From: Oscillospiraceae bacterium
Lineage (GTDB): Bacteria; Bacillota; Clostridia; Oscillospirales; Ruminococcaceae
Length of the DNA stretch: 15,822 nucleotides
NCBI GenBank assembly: GCA_003516865.1
Contig: DPBR01000016.1
Location: 943 to 16,764, forward strand
Direction of reading: 5' to 3'
Shown: positions 1 to 5,083 of the stretch, one piece after another
Layout of the letters: the number at the start of each line of letters is the position of its first letter
Position numbering within the stretch: position 1 is the first letter of the stretch
Made by a program: the position numbers and the translations under genes
Notes under the pieces: model-generated
Database searches by the model: none
What the model was told of the DNA's origin: nothing
The model's input: only the letters and a program-made list of their open reading frames with translations

Positions 1-932
1 AGCCAGTCCTCGTCCTTGCCGTCAACGTCAACCTTAACCTTAACCGAACAAGCGTTAATCTCCTCGCTCTCGTCCAAATCGTCGAGAAGTCCGTCTTTCT
101 TCAGCTTTTTCGCGGCAAGAGTCGCGATATCCATAAGGCAAATCGGCTTGTTCTGTCTGCCGAGGTCTATTCGGTGGAGCTGATATTTATTATATGTATC
201 GGCGATGTAGGACGGCTTTATGTCCGCGCTGTCGATAATCGTGCCGAAAGTGGTGTGGCGGCAGTGGTCGCTCCAGTAGGTGTCAATCATACGGATTTCC
301 GTGATTGTGGGGTCGCGGTGTTCGCCCTTGAAGTAGTTTTGGCAGAATTTAAGGTCGTCGTTGTCCATTGCAAGGCCGTATTTAACGACAAAATCCGCAA
401 GCTCCGCGTCGCTTTTTTCAATAAATCCGTGAAGCGTTTCAACCTCGGTCGGAACGGTATATGAAACCTTGAGCGTCTTTTTCTCCTCGAAACCGCACTC
501 GCGCGCTTCAACCGCGTTTATAAGGTAGTGCTTGATTTTCGCGAACTCCTCGTCCGAGATTTTTCCCGAAAGAATGTAGATTTTCGCGTATTTCACATCG
601 GGGCGGTCGCCCTTGCAGAGCATCTGGATACACTGCGCCGCGGAATCGGCTCTCTGGTCGAACTGACCGGGAAGAAACTCAACGGCAAAGACGCGCTCGT
701 CCGCTTTCGCTTCGGGAAGCGCGAAATAAACGTCGTCAACGGGCGGCTCGGAAAAAACCGTCGGAAGCGCCTTTTTGAAGTTGTCCTCCGAGATGCCCTC
801 GACGTCATAGCGGTTGACAATTCTCACGCCCGAAACCGACTTTACGCCGAGAGCGGTGTTGAGGTCGTCGAGAACCGCGCCGCCTTCGACGGCAAAGAGC
901 TTTTTTTTCTCCACATAAACACGATAGACCAT
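1..932 (-). CDS. purL: Phosphoribosylformylglycinamidine synthase, N-terminal part (cut by window edge)
   Basis: FGAM synthase makes formylglycinamidine ribonucleotide from FGAR, glutamine and ATP, the fourth step of de novo purine synthesis in the cytoplasm. About 310 codons are readable on the minus strand from ATG 932-930; the frame is still open at base 1, so the C-terminal part is missing. Diagnostic stretches are LPGQFDQRADSAAQCIQ near residue 90 and TEIRMIDTYWSDHCRHTTF around residues 211-229, the substrate-binding signature of the family. The N-terminal PurS-like region joined directly to the synthase part points to the long single-chain form (normally about 1200-1300 aa with a C-terminal glutaminase). 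The ribosome site AAAGGAG lies about 8 nt before the ATG. It follows mtaB by 43 nt on the same strand, so co-transcription is likely. No purine riboswitch was seen in front of it. Confidence 0.93.
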   Translation of the reverse strand, partial: MVYRVYVEKKKLFAVEGGAVLDDLNTALGVKSVSGVRIVNRYDVEGISEDNFKKALPTVFSEPPVDDVYFALPEAKADERVFAVEFLPGQFDQRADSAAQCIQMLCKGDRPDVKYAKIYILSGKISDEEFAKIKHYLINAVEARECGFEEKKTLKVSYTVPTEVETLHGFIEKSDAELADFVVKYGLAMDNDDLKFCQNYFKGEHRDPTITEIRMIDTYWSDHCRHTTFGTIIDSADIKPSYIADTYNKYQLHRIDLGRQNKPICLMDIATLAAKKLKKDGLLDDLDESEEINACSVKVKVDVDGKDEDW

Positions 933-953
933 TTTTATATCTCCTTTTATTGA

Positions 954-967
954 ACGGCGTTTGCCGT
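954..967 (-). other. Small intergenic hairpin between mtaB and purL
   Basis: A 5-bp stem (ACGGC/GCCGT) with a 4-nt loop lies in the 43-nt gap between mtaB and purL. On the minus strand no U-run follows it, so it is not an intrinsic terminator. It might mark an RNA-processing point or mean nothing. Confidence 0.25.
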
Positions 968-975
968 ATTTAACC

Positions 976-2268
976 TTATTTCTGCAAAATTCTTCCTATG
1001 CAATAACCCTTTTTTGCGCCGATAATCTCGACTTTCACAAGCGTATGACGCGGAATTTGCTCGTTTAATATCCGCACGGGAGTATAATTCTCGGTGAAAC
1101 CCTGCGAATACAGCTCGGACTGCGGCTTTTCGATAAGCGCGATACCCGTCTTTCCGCGCTGTGACCGCAAAAAAGCGTCCTCTAACTTCTCGGCTTCCGC
1201 GATAAGAACGCGCGAACGCTCGGTTCTGACGGAGGGCTGAACCTGCGGCATTTCCGCGGCGATTGTTCCTTTTCTTATTGAATAAGGGAAAACGTGGATT
1301 TTTGCGAAACCGATTTTCTTCGCAAAATCAACGCTTTTTCGGAAATCCTCGTCGCTCTCGTAAGGAAAACCGACGATAATGTCCGTTGTTATCGAACATT
1401 CGGGGAAAACCCCTCGCAGCTTTTCCACAATATGCGAATACTGCTCCGCTGAGTATTTTCGGTTCATTTTGCGGAGAATATCGTCGCTTCCCGACTGCAA
1501 AGACAGGTGAAAATGCGGACATAGCGCGGGAATTTCGCCGAGTTTTTCAATAAGCTCGTCCGTCATCATTTCGGGTTCGAGAGAACTCAGGCGTATTCTC
1601 GGAACGCCGCTTTCGGAAACCGCCTTAACCGCGTCATAGAGCGATAAACCAAGCTCCTGACCGTAGCAGCCGAGGTTAATCCCCGTAAGAACAATCTCCT
1701 TGTGACCGTTTTCAAAGCAGCTTTGCGCCTGTTTTGCGATATCCTCGCGGGAAAGCGAGCGAACGCGCCCTCTCGCCGTTGGGATAATGCAGTAAGAGCA
1801 AAATCTGTCGCAGCCGTCCTCTATTTTAATGAAAGCGCGGGTTCTGTCCTCGTCGGGCGCTGCGCCGTTTTTGCAAAATTCTCTTGAAAGCGGGTTGACT
1901 TTGAAGGTTTTTACGCGGTTTTCGATGTAATCTCTCGCATAATCGGCGAGCTTGTCCTTGTCGGAATTGCCGAGAACTATGTCCGCGTCGAATTTCAGCC
2001 CCGCTTCTTCGGGATAACTCTGCGGAAAGCACCCGCAAAGCGCGATTATTCCTGCGGGATTTTCCCGTCTGAACCGCGAAGCCGCGTGACGAGCCTTTGC
2101 AACCGCCGTTCCCGTAACCGAGCAGCTGTTTATGACAAACAGGTCGGCGCTTTCGCTCTCGGCAGCCGAAAAGCCGTTTTCAAGCAGACTTTTTTCGATT
2201 GCCGCGCTTTCGCAGGCGTTGACTTTACAGCCGAGCGTAAGTATTTTAAATGTGATAATCTCGTTCAT
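976..2268 (-). CDS. mtaB: tRNA (N6-threonylcarbamoyladenosine37) methylthiotransferase MtaB
   Basis: This radical-SAM enzyme converts t6A37 to ms2t6A37 in ANN-decoding tRNAs. The 430-aa length fits the family. The N-terminal UPF0004 domain supplies three cluster cysteines (C14 in LGCKVN, C49 in NSCSVT, C80 in CGCFPQ). The radical SAM motif CDRFCSYC gives C153, C157 and C160. The LTGINLGCYG, SSLEPEMM and HLSLQSGSDDILRKMNR segments are typical of MiaB/MtaB enzymes, and the end resembles a TRAM domain. MtaB is preferred over MiaB or RimO because of the LGCKVN and TGINLG signatures, though this is family knowledge rather than a computed tree. The start is supported by AGGA about 10 nt upstream and a promoter at 2320-2348. 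TsaD, which makes its substrate t6A, is encoded at 11568-12581. purL lies downstream on the same strand. Confidence 0.93.
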   Translation of the reverse strand: MNEIITFKILTLGCKVNACESAAIEKSLLENGFSAAESESADLFVINSCSVTGTAVAKARHAASRFRRENPAGIIALCGCFPQSYPEEAGLKFDADIVLGNSDKDKLADYARDYIENRVKTFKVNPLSREFCKNGAAPDEDRTRAFIKIEDGCDRFCSYCIIPTARGRVRSLSREDIAKQAQSCFENGHKEIVLTGINLGCYGQELGLSLYDAVKAVSESGVPRIRLSSLEPEMMTDELIEKLGEIPALCPHFHLSLQSGSDDILRKMNRKYSAEQYSHIVEKLRGVFPECSITTDIIVGFPYESDEDFRKSVDFAKKIGFAKIHVFPYSIRKGTIAAEMPQVQPSVRTERSRVLIAEAEKLEDAFLRSQRGKTGIALIEKPQSELYSQGFTENYTPVRILNEQIPRHTLVKVEIIGAKKGYCIGRILQK

Positions 2269-2319
2269 ACACTAAAAATCCTGTCGGAAATACACAAAAA
2301 ATTTTTTCACTACACTTCT

Positions 2320-2348
2320 ATTATACTTTAAAACTACAAATTTTGCAA
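2320..2348 (-). promoter_or_regulatory. Sigma-A promoter for mtaB-purL
   Basis: On the minus strand a TTGCAA -35 box (2348-2343) and a perfect TATAAT -10 box (2325-2320) are separated by 17 nt, about 50 nt before the mtaB start. It stands back to back with the HPr promoter at 2356-2384; the two -35 boxes are only 7 nt apart. Confidence 0.7.
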
Positions 2349-2355
2349 TAAGGTA

Positions 2356-2384
2356 TTGACTATTTTTTAAAAAGTTGTTATATT
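2356..2384 (+). promoter_or_regulatory. Sigma-A promoter for the first HPr-like gene
   Basis: TTGACT (2356-2361) and TATATT (2379-2384) with a 17-nt spacer, about 50 nt before the ATG at 2434, which has AAGGAG 7 nt upstream. Confidence 0.75.
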
Positions 2385-2433
2385 AATTATCAAGAACAGG
2401 CAAAAATAAATTTCACGAAAGAAGGAGAAAACA

Positions 2434-2670
2434 ATGAAGGAGTATACCGTAAAGCTTAATTCCATCGAGCAGGTAAAGGAATTTGTCGCGCTTACGAACA
2501 AGTGCGCGTTTGACGTCGACCTTATGTCGGGAAGATACGCGATTGACGCGAAGTCGATTATGGGCATTTTCAGCCTTGACATTGCGAAGCCGCTCAAGAT
2601 GATTGTCCACGCGGACGATGAGCAGGCGGCGGATTTCGCCGACGAGGCTGCGAAATTTATTGCAGATTGA
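2434..2670 (+). CDS. HPr-like protein 1, catalytic histidine absent
   Basis: This 78-aa protein aligns without gaps to the central part of HPr, the phosphocarrier of the sugar PTS. The hallmark AIDAKSIMGIFSLD contains Ser41, equivalent to regulatory Ser46 of Bacillus HPr, with the KSIMG core intact. The segment corresponding to the active-site loop around His15 and Arg17 reads NSIEQVKEF, with serine or nearby non-histidine residues in its place. It should therefore not relay phosphate from enzyme I. Loss of His15 with Ser46 kept is the pattern of Crh, a regulatory HPr homologue that acts with CcpA, so a regulatory role is inferred. It has its own promoter and strong AAGGAG site. A paralogue of about the same size starts 143 nt downstream. 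No PTS enzyme is in the window. Confidence 0.85.
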   Translation: MKEYTVKLNSIEQVKEFVALTNKCAFDVDLMSGRYAIDAKSIMGIFSLDIAKPLKMIVHADDEQAADFADEAAKFIAD

Positions 2671-2715
2671 CCAAAAAGGCTTCGTGCCGATTTGCAAAAT
2701 TTGGCAAAAACAATA

Positions 2716-2744
2716 TTGACAAAGGGACGGAATTGTGATACCAT
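2716..2744 (+). promoter_or_regulatory. Promoter for the second HPr-like gene
   Basis: A perfect TTGACA (2716-2721), 17-nt spacer and TACCAT (2739-2744). TG at 2736-2737 one base before the weak -10 box gives an extended -10 element. It lies in the gap between the paralogues, so the second gene can be expressed separately from the first. Confidence 0.65.
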
Positions 2745-2813
2745 TTAAATAGCAAAGACAATATAATCGGCGGCATTATTCCGTTAATCTGATTAGAGAA
2801 AGGAAGATTTTTT

Positions 2814-3044
2814 ATGACAACCGCAAAAATTCGCATTAACACAATCGAGGACGTAAAGAAGTTTGTCTCCATAGTTACGGGCTGCGCTTATGACGTTGAT
2901 ATCGTAAGCGGCAGATATGCAATCGACGCAAAGAGCATTATGGGTATTTTCAGCCTTGACCTCTCAAAGGAGCTTGAGCTTAAAATCCACAGCGACGACT
3001 GCGCGGATTTCCTTGACGATATCAAGGATTTCATAGTTGCCTGA
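2814..3044 (+). CDS. HPr-like protein 2, catalytic histidine absent
   Basis: This 76-aa paralogue of the preceding gene shares the block SGRYAIDAKSIMGIFSLD. Ser41 matches HPr Ser46. The His15 region reads NTIEDVKKF, with Thr10 at the aligned position, so it also lacks the phospho-accepting histidine. The N-terminal helix and C-terminus differ clearly from copy 1 (for example NTIEDVKKFVSIVTGCAYD here against NSIEQVKEFVALTNKCAFD there), showing an old rather than recent duplication. It has its own promoter, an AGAAAGGA ribosome site upstream and a terminator about 30 nt after its stop. A CcpA co-regulator-like role is inferred by analogy with Crh; another protein-binding role is possible. Confidence 0.85.
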   Translation: MTTAKIRINTIEDVKKFVSIVTGCAYDVDIVSGRYAIDAKSIMGIFSLDLSKELELKIHSDDCADFLDDIKDFIVA

Positions 3045-3070
3045 AAAAACGGCGGCTGAGCAATATTGAA

Positions 3071-3099
3071 AAAAAAGGAGCGCTTCGGCGCTCTTTTTG
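3071..3099 (+). terminator. Intrinsic terminator with UUCG loop after the HPr-like pair
   Basis: Stem GAGCGC (3078-3083) pairs with GCGCTC (3088-3093) around a TTCG tetraloop and is followed by TTTTT. An A-run before the stem makes it partly bidirectional. Confidence 0.9.
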
Positions 3100-3234
3100 C
3101 TATAAATATTAAACTTTGTTGAAAATATTTGTTGATTATACCAAGGAAACGCGGGTTGCGTTTTTTAGTAAATCTTACAAGAACTTTCCGCAAATTTTAC
3201 AGAAAATTCCTTTTTTCGCGGTAAAATAAAAAAG

Positions 3235-3251
3235 GTTACAAAATGGTTACA
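3235..3251 (-). promoter_or_regulatory. WalR/PhoP-type response-regulator box (direct repeat)
   Basis: The 11-mer GGTTACAAAAT occurs twice in tandem (3234-3244, 3245-3255). On the minus strand this reads TGTAAC, five bases, TGTAAC, an exact match to the known WalR consensus TGTWAH-N5-TGTWAH. It ends about 45 bp before the -35 box of the G5-3D gene. In Bacillus, WalR controls wall hydrolases including the 3D-domain protein YocH, so the gene context fits. PhoP boxes are similar in shape and cannot be excluded. No two-component genes are in the window. Confidence 0.5.
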
Positions 3252-3296
3252 AAATAAATTTGTTAAACTTGCACAATTTCAACAGCCTCATTCTGT

Positions 3297-3325
3297 TTGA
3301 CATTTACGAACGAGTCGGCTATAAT
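3297..3325 (+). promoter_or_regulatory. Perfect sigma-A promoter for the G5-3D gene
   Basis: TTGACA (3297-3302) and TATAAT (3320-3325) with a 17-nt spacer, both perfect consensus. The predicted start site, about 3332, lies inside the longest open frame (from 3260), which rules out the upstream start codon and supports ATG 3404. Confidence 0.88.
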
Positions 3326-3403
3326 AAGCTTACGCAAACGAACAAAGGGCGCTCTGCGTGTTATAGCGCGGGCTGTCCGAGAGAATTTGGAGGCAAAAAC
3401 CCA

Positions 3404-4495
3404 ATGAAACCCCAGATAGTTACAGAGAAAATGAAAAAGCTTATTATGAAAAGCAGGATTGTAAAAGCGGCGGTTTTCGCTGCGATAGCTGCGGCGGCGC
3501 TCTTGCTGACGGGCGCGCTTTATTTCCGCGACACGGTATATATAACAGACGAGGGCGTTACGCGCGAAATCAAGACGAACCTCACCGACGTTTACGCTAT
3601 TCTGAAAGATGAAAGCTATGCTCTTGAACCGGACGACGCGGTTGTAATCGAAACGGACGGCGAAAAGCGCAAGCATATCACAATCGAGCGTGCGTTTGAC
3701 GTTGAAATAAGAGCGGACGGCGAAACAATCCCGCTCGGAATGACGGAAGGCACGGTTGCGGACGCTCTCGAAAAGGCGGGAATAACGCTCGGAAGCGATG
3801 ATATCGTAACTCCCGCGCCCGAAAGCGAGCTTTTCGCGGGTATGAAAATCGCGGTTCACCGAGTTGAATACAGGACGAGAAATATCGAAAGTATGCTTGC
3901 CGCGGAGATTGTTTACAAGGACAACTCAAACCTCGCTATCGGAACGGAAAATGTTCTCGAAGAGGGCGAAAACGGCGCTCATGTTGTGACGTACACGGAT
4001 AAATACGTTGACGGAAAATTCGTTTATTCGGAGCAGACCGCCGAGGAAATCACAAAGCAGCCCGTAAACCGCGTCGTTGAGCGCGGAACAGCCTGCGCCG
4101 TGCCATACGCGAAGCTTGATGACCCCGAAAAGGTAAGTCTTGTGAACGGTATTCCGGAGAATTACACGCGCGTTGTTTCGGGAAAAGCGACCGCATATTC
4201 CGCGCGGGCGGGCGCTCTTACGGCGAGCGGACGATACGCCGTTGTGGGAACGGTTGCGGTTAATCCGAACATTATTCCCTATGGAAGCGAAGTTTACATT
4301 GTCGCGCAGAACGGAAGCCGCGTTTACGGCTACGCGATTGCCGCGGATACGGGTTACGGACTTATGGACGGAACGGTCGCGGTTGACGTGTTTATGGGAA
4401 GCTACGAGGATTCGTGCAGATGGGGAGCGGTTTACGTTGATATTTACGTTCTCTCCGAGGGCGACAACAGATACATCTCCGCTTCCGAAAGATAA
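3404..4495 (+). CDS. Membrane-anchored G5 and 3D domain cell-wall protein (YabE/RpfB-like)
   Basis: This 363-aa protein is probably a secreted or membrane-tethered wall-remodelling enzyme. Residues 20-41 form one hydrophobic helix after a basic N-terminus (anchor or uncleaved signal). Two DUF348-type repeats follow (about 44-90 and 95-145; the first begins VYITDEGVTREIKT). A G5 domain (about 153-232) ends in the typical VVERGT. A C-terminal 3D domain (about 259-351) carries ATAYSARAGALTASG, AVNPNIIPYGSEVYI, AIAADTGY and VAVDVFMGSYEDS with the conserved aspartates. 3D domains belong to the double-psi-barrel class related to lytic transglycosylase MltA; no lysozyme-like Rpf domain is present. 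The open frame extends to 3260, but ATG 3404 is chosen because GGAGG lies at 3389-3393 and the promoter lies inside the longer frame. A WalR-type box upstream suggests envelope-stress control. Confidence 0.9.
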   Translation: MKPQIVTEKMKKLIMKSRIVKAAVFAAIAAAALLLTGALYFRDTVYITDEGVTREIKTNLTDVYAILKDESYALEPDDAVVIETDGEKRKHITIERAFDVEIRADGETIPLGMTEGTVADALEKAGITLGSDDIVTPAPESELFAGMKIAVHRVEYRTRNIESMLAAEIVYKDNSNLAIGTENVLEEGENGAHVVTYTDKYVDGKFVYSEQTAEEITKQPVNRVVERGTACAVPYAKLDDPEKVSLVNGIPENYTRVVSGKATAYSARAGALTASGRYAVVGTVAVNPNIIPYGSEVYIVAQNGSRVYGYAIAADTGYGLMDGTVAVDVFMGSYEDSCRWGAVYVDIYVLSEGDNRYISASER

Positions 4496-4509
4496 GCGAA
4501 TATATTATT

Positions 4510-4535
4510 CCGGACAGCCCGATTTTCGGGCTGTT
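4510..4535 (+). terminator. Terminator hairpin copy 1 after the G5-3D gene, U-tract interrupted
   Basis: ACAGCCCG pairs with CGGGCTGT around a short AT-rich loop, 15 nt after the stop codon. Only two T residues follow before the sequence changes to CAGAC, so it lacks the U-tract that the identical second copy at 4865-4890 has. It may be a terminator split by insertion. Confidence 0.6.
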
Positions 4536-4705
4536 CAGACTGTCTATAAAGGCACAGCTGCGTTAGTCGGCGTGTCATCGCTTTGGCAGCGGCGTCCTTG
4601 CCGCTTTTTGGCGATGACACTCGCAACGTCCTGTTGCCGTTTTGACAGGCACAAAGCCTAGCCAAACCGGCGCTTCCTAGCATCTGTACCTTTCTCGGCA
4701 GTCTG
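4536..4705. mobile_element. 170-bp palindromic repeat element (MITE-like, copy A)
   Basis: The ends form an imperfect inverted repeat: 4536-4561 against 4705-4680 match at 21 of 26 positions, both beginning CAGACTG. Inside are a hairpin of 10 bp (GTGTCATCGC 4572-4581 with GCGATGACAC 4611-4620) enclosing a second stem (4588-4593/4600-4605), a GCAAC/GTTGC hairpin at 4623-4637 and an AGGC/GCCT hairpin at 4647-4659. Read on the minus strand these modules match, in the same order, those of the element at 8245-8493. No transposase is present, so movement would need enzymes supplied in trans. Confidence 0.6.
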
Positions 4706-4719
4706 GGGAATCTACTTTT

Positions 4720-4841
4720 CCGCCGAAGCATCCGCACTCATTGTCGGCAATTCCGACAATTCACACAGTTGTGCGGATTGAAGTGTTTTTTGCCCCAGGA
4801 GACCCGTGGCAAAAAACGGTTTTAAAATGTACGCTTCGCGG
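4720..4841. other. Possible three-way-junction RNA fold
   Basis: An outer stem (CCGCCGAAGC 4720-4729 with GCTTCGCGG 4833-4841, one bulged base) encloses two hairpins. The first is an 8-bp stem ATCCGCAC (4730-4737) with GTGCGGAT (4771-4778), itself enclosing TTGTCGG/CCGACAA (4741-4759). The second is a 9-bp stem TTTTTTGCC (4786-4794) with GGCAAAAAA (4808-4816). The block is bracketed by the 12-mer GAATCTACTTTT at 4708-4719 and 4845-4856. Strand and function are unknown; no known RNA family was recognised. Confidence 0.4.
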
Positions 4842-4864
4842 GCAGAATCTACTTTTTCGACAAA

Positions 4865-4896
4865 CCGGACAGCCCGATTTTCGGGCTGTTTTTTGT
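4865..4896 (+). terminator. Terminator hairpin copy 2 with full U-tract
   Basis: The same hairpin as at 4510-4535, here followed by a run of T residues to about 4894. It is a complete intrinsic terminator and would stop transcripts of the G5-3D gene that read through copy 1 and the insert. Confidence 0.88.
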
Positions 4897-4967
4897 TTGC
4901 GGTCACGGAATTGAACAATATGCACAAAACTTTTTAAAAATTTTACATAAAATTGTAGCCAAAACTA

Positions 4968-4996
4968 TTGACGAAAGGCGGAAAAAATTATATAAT
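4968..4996 (+). promoter_or_regulatory. Sigma-A promoter for the 1036-aa zinc-ribbon protein
   Basis: TTGACG (4968-4973) and perfect TATAAT (4991-4996) with a 17-nt spacer. The leader is about 80 nt and includes a small CCTTA/TAAGG hairpin near 5009-5021. The promoter resembles that of the zinc-ribbon gene at 14887 beyond the two boxes. Confidence 0.82.
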
Positions 4997-5083
4997 AAAA
5001 GTGGTTAACCTTATTTTAAGGCGGCGGTAATTGTTCAGACACGCTTTCTTGCGCCAAGCGGTTACTTATGAAAGGAAAATATT

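Larger units (their letters stand above)
3100..3403 (+). other. Non-coding region upstream of the G5-3D gene
   Basis: AT-rich intergenic region without a credible gene. It contains a weak second hairpin (AAACGC/GCGTTT at 3147-3163 followed by a T-run), a tandem 11-bp repeat at 3234-3255 (listed separately) and the consensus promoter at 3297-3325. The leader from about 3332 to 3403 can form a short stem (ACGCA near 3332, TGCGT near 3356) but no recognised riboswitch was seen. Confidence 0.5.
4510..4890. repeat. 26-bp exact direct repeats flanking a 329-bp insert
   Basis: The 26 bases at 4510-4535 (CCGGACAGCCCG through CGGGCTGTT) recur exactly at 4865-4890. Each copy is a terminator hairpin. 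The 329 bp between them hold no credible gene but are packed with inverted repeats. The arrangement is what an insertion or duplication at a terminator would leave. The rest of the 588-bp gene gap is AT-rich leader and promoter for the next gene. Confidence 0.8.

Noticed and set aside
528..953. Plus-strand open frames over 174-953
   Set aside because: They mirror the minus-strand purL frame, which has the diagnostic family signatures and a good ribosome site.
3147..3166. Second terminator or tiny RNA gene after the HPr pair
   Set aside because: A 6-bp AAACGC/GCGTTT hairpin with a T-run is present, but the upstream candidate promoter has a 15-nt spacer and weak boxes, and the strong UUCG terminator already closes the unit.
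3260..3403. 48-codon N-terminal extension of the G5-3D gene
   Set aside because: The perfect promoter at 3297-3325 lies inside it and GGAGG precedes ATG 3404; the extension would not be in the transcript from that promoter.
3332..3403. Riboswitch (c-di-AMP, ydaO type) before the wall protein gene
   Set aside because: Such genes often carry one, but the leader is only about 70 nt and lacks the conserved blocks of that family.
4510..4890. CRISPR array from the repeated hairpins
   Set aside because: Only two repeat copies 329 bp apart, no regular spacers and no cas genes.
4444..4927. Minus-strand open frames across the insert region (4444-4737 and 4712-4927)
   Set aside because: They run through the duplicated terminators and hairpins, have no ribosome sites and encode no recognisable protein; the region is better read as non-coding repeats.
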